Positions 57,896 to 64,000 of a stretch of DNA of 64,000 nt are shown here, piece after piece. The stretch comes from Gp6-AA40 sp046732795 (lineage in GTDB: Bacteria > Acidobacteriota > Vicinamibacteria > Vicinamibacterales > UBA2999): assembly GCA_046732795.1 (NCBI GenBank), contig JBKPNV010000044.1:1-64000 (forward strand). The letters run 5' to 3'. Numbering within the stretch: position 1 is the first letter of the stretch; each line of letters opens with the position of its first letter. The notes under the pieces were generated by a model that had not been told where the DNA came from, ran no database searches, and worked only from the letters and a program-made list of their open reading frames with translations. The position numbers and the translations under genes were made by a program.

Positions 57896-60646
57896 CTACT
57901 TCTTAACAGATGTATCAGATTCATCCTCGAGGCTTGTCGCTTCCGCCGTCGAGTAATAGATCGCGTTGAACAGGAATTTGAACGTTCCGTGTGATTGCGC
58001 GCGGAAGTTGATTTCCGGGCCGAAGATCAATACGCGGCCGCGACCGAGCCGCGCATCGGCCACCGCGACACCGTTTTCGAGGTACTTCTGGCCCCAGGCC
58101 CAGCCGCTTCGCAGCGGCGACGCGCTCGAGAACCACGCCACCCGCGTGATGACGTCCCCGGCCTCGCTTCGGAGGCGGAAGACCGGGCTGTTGTCGAAGA
58201 AGAGATCCACCTGACGCTCGAATCCGTACCCGAGCGGCGTGGTGTTGTCGACGCTCGCGCGAAGCACTGACCCTGGGATGTAGTACTGCTCCGGCGTCAG
58301 CGGACGACCTCCCTCGCTGCGTGGTTCGACGAGGGCGCTCGACAGCCCCAGCCCGAGATCTGCCGCGATCGCCGTCGATCGGCCGACCGTGATGAGGGTG
58401 CCGCCTTGTTCGACGAACGCCTTCAGCTCGGGCACTGAACGCGCGCTGGACAAGGACCCAGTCGTGTGCCGGTACTCAGCGGGGATATTGCTGGCGCGCT
58501 CACTGCTATCGCGATCGTTGAGCACCGCGTCGTCGGTGAGAACGACGACGTCATAGTGGCTCTTCAACGCTCCGGCGTCGATATCCTGCGAGTAGATGAC
58601 GTCGAACGGGAATCCGTATCGCTCCAGCAACCAGCGCGTCCAGCCACTGGGGCTCGAACCGCCGTAGCGATCCCACAGGGCGATGCGCACCGGCCGAAGC
58701 TTGAGCGCCGCACCCGCCGGCGGCGACGCGACTCCGTTGAACGTCACACCGAGATCAGCCGCAGTCTTCTCGAGAACCGCCCGCGTCTGCGGCCGCGCCC
58801 GGATATACATCACGCCTGTGCCTTCTTCGCCGCCCCCGAGCGTACGGTCGCGCGGCCAGAAGACGCTCTCTCCGGCAGCGAGCAGTCGTCCGACGGCGGT
58901 GAAGGCGTCGTTTTGATGATGGCTGACCAGATATCCGGCAGAACGGGGAGTTCCCGTCACTCGGCCGGCAGGCATCGACACCGACTCAACTCGCTCAAAC
59001 GGTCCTTCGAGGCCCTCGAGGATACGATCGAACTTCACGCCCATCTGGAACGCCAGCGTCCACCCGGCACTGTCGTAAGGTGGAATTGGCGCCGCGCCGG
59101 GGCGCGGAATGTCGTCGGGATGGTCCTGGGGCTCGAACATGTCGAGCACGTGCGGACGAAAGGCCTGCGCCGTCTTCACGACAAACGATCCCGACGGGTA
59201 TCGCTTGCCGCCGGCGCTGAACTCGGCCGTCGCGCGCTGGACTGCGATCCCAGTCTTGAGCAGGGCATCGATGAACCTGGTCGCCGTCAGGAAGTCGGGC
59301 TGATCGGAAGGCAATACGTACGCGCGAGCGTCGCGACGTGCAGGGTCGCGAAACTGCCGGTCGTAGTCGCCGCGAAATTGCGACGCCCCCGAACTGGCGA
59401 GCGCACGCGGCGAAACGGTCCACGAGTCTCGATTGCCGCGCTCAATCGAATTCTTCCCCATCCGGTACATGCCGAAGAGCAGCGCTTCGCGATGGCGTGA
59501 GGCGACATCGAGCACCGCGCGGTTCGCCGTCATCGAGTAGTCGATCGACTGACGGAACCGCCACCGCTGTGGCGCGATCGGATACGGCAGATCGGCGCTC
59601 GGCAGCTGGCGTTCCGGTACGAACGGGATGTCGATTGGCGTCGGGCTGCCGATCGTTTCGGTCAGCAGTCCGATCTGGTTATGGAAGTACGCGGTCGTTC
59701 TCAGGCCGCCGTTCCACCACGCCGAGTAGTTCGAACCCGTGCGCATCGTCACGCCGGGCTTCCCCTCTGCCGCGAAACGCGCGTGCATCGCCGCGCCGAC
59801 GAGATCGATTGAGACCGGAATCAGCGGATCCAGGAAGTAATTGAATGGGTCCCGGAACGGCGGCGCGAACATTACCGTCCCCGGCGGCCCCGTCTGATGA
59901 TGGTCGTAGACGATCTGCGGAAACCACTCCTTGTAGAGAACGCGGTTTATGTTGATCGTCTCGGCCTGGCTCGACATGTAGAAGTCGCGGTTATTGTCGT
60001 GCCCGACGTATTTCTGATACGCGCGCGGGACACCGGCCAGCGAGCGGCGGGCAGGATCGCCTTCGCGCATGTACCAGTTGGCCACGAGCTCGTGACCATC
60101 GGGGTTGGCATTCACCGCCAGCACGATCACGTCCCTCAGAAAGCGGCGCGTCTCTTCGTCTGTACCGCTCACCAGCTGATACACCGTTTCGATGAGCTGC
60201 TGCGCGCCCAGCACTTCGTTGGCATGCAGACCGCCATCGATCCAGACGATGGCTTTCCCTTCCGCAGCCACGGCGTGCGCCTGAGCATCATTCAGCCCTT
60301 CGGCAAGCGCGAGACGCCGCGAGAGGTCCCGATAGTGATCCAGCCTGCGCAGATTCTCTGGCGCCGAGATAATTGCCATCCACTGACTGCGGCCCTCTTC
60401 CGTGCGGCCGATGTCCACGAGCCGCAGCCGGTCGGACTCGCGCGCGAGGCGCTTCCAGTACGTTTCGAGTTGCGAGTAGGTGGCGAGGAAGTAGTCATCG
60501 CCGATGTTCGCGCCGAACTCGACGGAGGGCGGGGTGATGGTGGAGACGCTTTGCGATTGCGTGCGCGAGTACGCGGCCGTCAGCAGGAGCAGCAGCGACA
60601 GCCCGATCAAGACCCGCGTACGCGTCAGCACGGTCACGGCAGCCAT
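57896..60646 (-). CDS. Secreted M14 family zinc carboxypeptidase
   Basis: Large exported peptidase of 916 residues with a signal peptide (to about residue 30). Zinc ligands are H141 and E144 (GLHANE) and the histidine in VYDHHQTGPPG; substrate arginine segment is NNRDFYM, and the catalytic glutamate is expected in LLTETIGSP. After the M14 domain (to about 380) comes a long C-terminal part with a Rossmann-like segment (VRIALWDRYGGSSPSGWTRW) that resembles a glutamine-amidotransferase-like fold seen in related M14 proteins. Likely degrades external peptides. Convergent with the ankyrin gene. Confidence 0.9.
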   Translation of the reverse strand: MAAVTVLTRTRVLIGLSLLLLLTAAYSRTQSQSVSTITPPSVEFGANIGDDYFLATYSQLETYWKRLARESDRLRLVDIGRTEEGRSQWMAIISAPENLRRLDHYRDLSRRLALAEGLNDAQAHAVAAEGKAIVWIDGGLHANEVLGAQQLIETVYQLVSGTDEETRRFLRDVIVLAVNANPDGHELVANWYMREGDPARRSLAGVPRAYQKYVGHDNNRDFYMSSQAETININRVLYKEWFPQIVYDHHQTGPPGTVMFAPPFRDPFNYFLDPLIPVSIDLVGAAMHARFAAEGKPGVTMRTGSNYSAWWNGGLRTTAYFHNQIGLLTETIGSPTPIDIPFVPERQLPSADLPYPIAPQRWRFRQSIDYSMTANRAVLDVASRHREALLFGMYRMGKNSIERGNRDSWTVSPRALASSGASQFRGDYDRQFRDPARRDARAYVLPSDQPDFLTATRFIDALLKTGIAVQRATAEFSAGGKRYPSGSFVVKTAQAFRPHVLDMFEPQDHPDDIPRPGAAPIPPYDSAGWTLAFQMGVKFDRILEGLEGPFERVESVSMPAGRVTGTPRSAGYLVSHHQNDAFTAVGRLLAAGESVFWPRDRTLGGGEEGTGVMYIRARPQTRAVLEKTAADLGVTFNGVASPPAGAALKLRPVRIALWDRYGGSSPSGWTRWLLERYGFPFDVIYSQDIDAGALKSHYDVVVLTDDAVLNDRDSSERASNIPAEYRHTTGSLSSARSVPELKAFVEQGGTLITVGRSTAIAADLGLGLSSALVEPRSEGGRPLTPEQYYIPGSVLRASVDNTTPLGYGFERQVDLFFDNSPVFRLRSEAGDVITRVAWFSSASPLRSGWAWGQKYLENGVAVADARLGRGRVLIFGPEINFRAQSHGTFKFLFNAIYYSTAEATSLEDESDTSVKK

Positions 60647-60658
60647 CTTTCCACAGGA

Positions 60659-61468
60659 TCAGAACTTCACCAGAATTGCGCGGGTATACACGATGCGGAA
60701 TCCAAGCCGTTCGAACGTTCGCTGCGAGACGCTGCCCGGTTCGGTAGTGGCAATGATCAAGTCGGCCTTCCGTAATCCGTCGTTCATGGCGCGCGCAACG
60801 ATGGCGCTTTGCAGTCCCCGGCGACGAAACGCGGAACGGGTCGCGGTCCCGGCAATACACATGACGCCGCCCTTGATGAAACTTACGGCGGCCGAGGCCG
60901 GCTCTCCGTCAACGTGCGCAACGTACCGCACGATCTCGGGATGAAAGAACAGCCGCATGATGTCACTGATGGCTGCCACGGCATCATGCGGCATCGGAGG
61001 GCTCCCGGGCACGAGTCGATCGGGCACTGAGAAGCCCTCGGCAACCACGTTCAGCCACTGTTGCTCGTCGGCGTCGGCTTCGACGGTAATATCGGCGCCA
61101 GCAGCCAGCTGCACAGGCTCACTCGGCGCTGGCCGGGCGAGCTCGTTCTCGAAGGCCTGCAGGACGTAGCCACGCCGGGTCAACCGCGAGGGCAGGTCAG
61201 CCGAGGCGAGCGGACACAGCTCGATTTGCACTGGACAGCTCCGCTCGCCGTAAAACTGCTCGACCGCGTCGATGTCGTCGTCGCTCACGTCGATGCCCAG
61301 ACCGAGGCCGAGCATCTTGTTGACGGGTGAGCCGGGGGCGGCGTACACGGCCAAGCCGCCGGCGCGCTCGAGCGTCGCGGCATCGGGCGCGACGCCCAGG
61401 GTCGCCATCGCGCAGAAGTCGATCTCGGCACGATCGATTCGTCGTGCGAGCTCGAGGGTCGCGTGCAT
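60659..61468 (-). CDS. GNAT family N-acetyltransferase
   Basis: 269-residue protein with the acetyl-CoA fold in its C-terminal half: CIAGTATRSAFRRRGLQSAIVARAM gives the R-x-x-G-x-A loop (RRRGLQ), followed by TTEPGSVSQRTFERLGFRIV (cores shown in parts). The N-terminal 130 residues are a second, degenerate GNAT-like region. The substrate is unknown. It lies just upstream of the M14 gene (12 nt) and is probably cotranscribed. Divergent from the exonuclease III gene across 53 bp. Confidence 0.85.
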   Translation of the reverse strand: MHATLELARRIDRAEIDFCAMATLGVAPDAATLERAGGLAVYAAPGSPVNKMLGLGLGIDVSDDDIDAVEQFYGERSCPVQIELCPLASADLPSRLTRRGYVLQAFENELARPAPSEPVQLAAGADITVEADADEQQWLNVVAEGFSVPDRLVPGSPPMPHDAVAAISDIMRLFFHPEIVRYVAHVDGEPASAAVSFIKGGVMCIAGTATRSAFRRRGLQSAIVARAMNDGLRKADLIIATTEPGSVSQRTFERLGFRIVYTRAILVKF

Positions 61469-61521
61469 GACCTACACTTTAGCCTGTAGCCACAGTCCAC
61501 AGACGGGCCAGCAACCCTTCA

Positions 61522-62283
61522 ATGAAAATCGCCACGTGGAATGTCAACGGGATCCGCGCAAGGCAAGCCGAGCTTCAGCAGTTCATCGAGCGCGAGCAGC
61601 CCGATGTGCTGTGTCTCCAGGAAATCAAGGCATCGCTCGATCAATTGCCCGTCTGGATCTGCCAGCTCGAGGGATATTCGTGCTATTGGCACGGCGGCAA
61701 GGGTTATTCAGGCGTGGCGCTTCACGTCCGCGCCGCAACGTATCCCGATCCACCGGCGTTCCGGCATCCTCCCTTCGACTTCGAGCATCGGATCGTCACC
61801 GTGTCGCTACCTGACGTAACCGTTGCGTCGATTTACGTACCGAACGGCGGCAAGGATTTCGTCGCGAAGATGCGCTTCCTCGACGACATGCGGAAATTTG
61901 CGGCCGAATGCCAGGCTGCGGGATCACCGCTCGTGATGTGCGGCGACATGAACGTCGCGCGAACCGACATGGACGTGCATCCAAAAGAGCGGCGCCCCGG
62001 CATCGTTGGTCAGCGCCCTGATGAGCGCGCCTTGATCGAGCAGATCCTCGGCCACGGTCTCGTCGACGTGCATCGGACGCTCGACCCTGAGAACGCCAAC
62101 CTGTTCACGTGGTGGGCGCCCTGGCGCAACCTCAAACAGCGCAACATCGGATGGCGTCTCGACTATGTGTTTGCCAGCGAGGCCCTCGCCGCGCGCGCGA
62201 CATCGTGTGTCGTGCAACGCGAGTTCGGCACCAGCGATCATGGTCCGGTGGTTGCGGTGTTCGACATGGCGGTTCGTGTTTAG
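61522..62283 (+). CDS. xthA: Exodeoxyribonuclease III (XthA)
   Basis: AP endonuclease and 3'-5' exonuclease of base-excision repair, 253 residues. Motifs of the EEP fold are complete: WNVNGIR (6-12), LQEIK with metal ligand E34, the YVPNGG loop, GDMNVARTDMD, WRLDYVFAS and SDHGPVVAVF. An orthologous partner in repair is the AlkA-like glycosylase elsewhere in the window. It ends just before a palindromic repeat region. Confidence 0.95.
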   Translation: MKIATWNVNGIRARQAELQQFIEREQPDVLCLQEIKASLDQLPVWICQLEGYSCYWHGGKGYSGVALHVRAATYPDPPAFRHPPFDFEHRIVTVSLPDVTVASIYVPNGGKDFVAKMRFLDDMRKFAAECQAAGSPLVMCGDMNVARTDMDVHPKERRPGIVGQRPDERALIEQILGHGLVDVHRTLDPENANLFTWWAPWRNLKQRNIGWRLDYVFASEALAARATSCVVQREFGTSDHGPVVAVFDMAVRV

Positions 62284-62287
62284 AGAT

Positions 62288-62398
62288 GCGCCGTCTGAAC
62301 ACCTGCCTCTACGACTTTACGCAGCGTTGGCCAGCGTGCAGACCCGCATTCACAGATTTACGCATGTGAAGGGGTGTGAAGGGGTCTGACCCCGTCTG
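62288..62398. repeat. Repeat element ending in GGGGTCTGACCCC
   Basis: A GGGGTCTGACCCC palindrome (62381-62393), preceded by GTGAAGGGGTGTGAA and a roughly 90-nt spacer starting CGTCTGAACACCTGCC, fills the gap after xthA. The CGTCTG word occurs at both ends. This is the longest version of the element also seen at 998 and 12451. Confidence 0.6.
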
Positions 62399-62405
62399 GA
62401 TTCCG

Positions 62406-63530
62406 TCAGGATTCGGCGGCAGACCAGGCCTCAGCCAGGTCTTCCCCGACTGCCAGGTGATTGAGGATGAAATCCGCGCTTCGAAAGGCGCCCCGCAACA
62501 ACTCCGCGTCCAGGACTCGCGTCGCGTCACGGCACTGCCGGGCTGACTCGATGCGCACAACCGCAAGCGCGGCTTCGAGGCCACGAACGATGGTCATCAC
62601 ACCGCGCCCCTGATAGGCGGTCCATGACGCAAACGCCTTGGCCGCGATATACCGATTAAGAGGAACATCGAATGTCGGCCAGACAGGACTCACGAGATCC
62701 GCGAATGCCACATCGAGACCGGATTCGTCGGGCGACGGACGCAGGTCGTCTGGCACTGCTCGCATGATGCCCTCGTACAACGTGAAACTGTCGTCGAGCG
62801 TGCCCGTCGCCCGCGTCCGTTCCGAGCGGACCGGCAGACCTCGAACCGCGTCGACCAGCGTGATTTCTCCGGGTTTCCACTGACGCAGTAATTGGGCGTC
62901 GCGCACCAGAGTCGCCAGTACTGACTCCGGGCTGTTTCCGACCTCTGCGCATCGACGGACCATGTGAAATTCCCAGGCCGAGTATCCAGCCAGATCCATG
63001 AGCATCGTGGGCGACAGGAGCGGAGGCAGATCCTCGCCGGTGACGGTCAATCCTTCGTAGTCAGCAGGCGGGAACGCGTGTGGTCCCGAGACGATGGCGA
63101 GAGCGCAATCGTCGCGAAACAGCATCGACGCCGCGGTCGGACAAAAGTGGGACAACGTGACGAACGTGCCGCGCCGGTCCCGAACGGCCAGCCGAGGAAA
63201 GTGCCGACACGTCGCCGGCAAAGCTGCTTCGCCCATGTCGCGGTGGACGATGCACAACTTCGTATCACGCTCGAGGAAGACACACTCGCCTGCATCGGTT
63301 CGCTCGAACATCGCCGCCACATCGTCGGGAAGGTCTGCGTCAACGATAAAGGGATCGAGATGCCGGGCAGCGGCTTGCGGTCGGAGCACCCCCCTTTGAA
63401 CGGCCTCCTGCAGCGTTCGGTAAACCGGTAATTCCACTGGTACGTCCCAGTCGGCCGAGCAACACGCGCCCGAGTGCCGGCACCGGTAATCTGCATGAAT
63501 TGACAACGCGAAGACATCGGGCGAACTCAT
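62406..63530 (-). CDS. YkgJ-type cysteine-cluster protein
   Basis: 374-residue cytoplasmic protein with an N-terminal cysteine cluster: C17, C23 and C24 (YRCRHSGACC), then CVFL, CIVHR and ATCRHFPR. This matches the zinc/iron-chelating YkgJ domain shared by flagellin lysine N-methylase-like proteins, which may bind an Fe-S or zinc site. The remaining 250 residues are helical and not recognised. No flagellar genes are nearby, so a methylase role is not supported. It ends next to the palindromic repeat and is divergent from the desaturase gene. Confidence 0.8.
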   Translation of the reverse strand: MSSPDVFALSIHADYRCRHSGACCSADWDVPVELPVYRTLQEAVQRGVLRPQAAARHLDPFIVDADLPDDVAAMFERTDAGECVFLERDTKLCIVHRDMGEAALPATCRHFPRLAVRDRRGTFVTLSHFCPTAASMLFRDDCALAIVSGPHAFPPADYEGLTVTGEDLPPLLSPTMLMDLAGYSAWEFHMVRRCAEVGNSPESVLATLVRDAQLLRQWKPGEITLVDAVRGLPVRSERTRATGTLDDSFTLYEGIMRAVPDDLRPSPDESGLDVAFADLVSPVWPTFDVPLNRYIAAKAFASWTAYQGRGVMTIVRGLEAALAVVRIESARQCRDATRVLDAELLRGAFRSADFILNHLAVGEDLAEAWSAAES

Positions 63531-63644
63531 TGAACCCCTAGTAGTTGGTGTTGCGTACAGAAGTATTACAGTGCGCCGGCTGCAGGGCTGCTATGGTGTG
63601 TTCGTTCCTTTGTCGAAAACACTTTCTGGAGGATACCTGCGTTA

Positions 63645-64000
63645 ATGGCGACACCGATGCTCTTGTACGGCCGGAAACATCAGACCGGCCTGAACTGGAT
63701 AACCGCAATAGCCATGACCGGGTTCCACATCGGCGCCGTGGCGGCTCTCTTCTACATCGACACGGGCGCCATGCTCGCCGCACTGATTCTGTACTACGGC
63801 GGCGGAATGCTCGGCATCGGCATGGGATATCACCGACTGCTGACCCATCGCGGCTATAAGACGACGAAGTGGGTCGAGTACTTCCTCACCTTCTGCGGAA
63901 CGCTGGCGCTTGAAGGTGGGCCCATCTTCTGGGTAGCCACTCACCGCATCCATCATCAAAAATCGGATCAGGACGGCGACCCGCATACGCCTCGCGAAGG
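63645..64000 (+). CDS. Fatty acid desaturase (membrane, acyl-CoA type), 5' part
   Basis: Start of a di-iron membrane desaturase; 118 residues are visible before the window ends. Hydrophobic helices at about 15-35 and 38-60, then histidine box 1 HRLLTH and box 2 HRIHHQ, with the spacing of delta-9 acyl-CoA/acyl-lipid desaturases. It would introduce a double bond into membrane fatty acids. GGAGG lies 12 nt before the ATG, a rather long gap. Preceded by a 114-bp promoter region. Confidence 0.9.
   Translation, partial: MATPMLLYGRKHQTGLNWITAIAMTGFHIGAVAALFYIDTGAMLAALILYYGGGMLGIGMGYHRLLTHRGYKTTKWVEYFLTFCGTLALEGGPIFWVATHRIHHQKSDQDGDPHTPRE

Noticed and set aside
1..64000. tRNA or rRNA genes
   Set aside because: Intergenic gaps are short and none shows a T-loop/acceptor pattern or rRNA-like conserved sequence on reading.

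Overview
This is a 64 kb stretch of a GC-rich, gene-dense bacterial chromosome. I think it comes from an Acidobacteriota member, probably class Vicinamibacteria. The reasons are a secreted DUF1592/DUF1552/ankyrin operon, a subtilisin with dozens-of-residues IVWST repeats, HemQ-type haem synthesis, many TolC/RND and lipoprotein envelope genes, and intergenic palindromes (GTCCGGCTAAAGCCGGAC and GGGGTCAGACCCC types) that I associate with that group. The assignment is inference and was not tested. I see no rRNA, tRNA, CRISPR array, prophage or insertion sequence.

Layout. 1-7 kb: leftward run SIMPL protein, AlkA-type glycosylase, M16 peptidase lipoprotein, cysteine synthase; then a CoA-transferase and a small conserved protein rightward. 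7-14 kb: metal homeostasis, with mntH and a universal stress protein facing a DtxR/MntR regulator that is fused in frame to an outer-membrane barrel, followed by a CuA-domain protein and a di-haem DUF1111 protein, then an Nramp-like transporter. 14-20 kb: phosphoglycolate-type phosphatase, queD, queC, a DUF4097 lipoprotein, nagA, a DUF5615 protein and a deoxyhypusine-synthase-like enzyme. 20-27 kb: sigma-54 activator, repeat-bearing subtilisin, HD-GYP/GAF/GGDEF protein, fabI, and an RGG-rich protein. 27-36 kb: the arginine regulon, argR-argG-argH leftward and argC-argB-argD-GNAT-argJ-argF rightward, from one shared promoter/operator. 36-44.7 kb: fatty acyl-CoA ligase, pxpA, a solitary DGQHR protein, a DUF1624 acyltransferase, an FTR1 iron permease, an exported methyltransferase, a RodZ-like HTH protein and hemQ. 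44.7-51.2 kb: a marR-tolC-MFP-RND efflux operon. 51-58 kb: a secreted NTF2-like protein and the DUF1592-DUF1552-ankyrin operon. 58-64 kb: M14 peptidase, GNAT, exonuclease III, a cysteine-cluster protein and the start of a fatty-acid desaturase.

The most unusual points are four. The DtxR regulator and porin share one uninterrupted frame and sit in a metal/redox gene set. A palindromic repeat is read through as protein inside the CuA gene. ArgG has lost its ATP-loop residues and about 60 internal residues, although it sits in an otherwise intact arginine cluster. A perfect 19-bp inverted repeat forms the N-terminal extension of ArgB.
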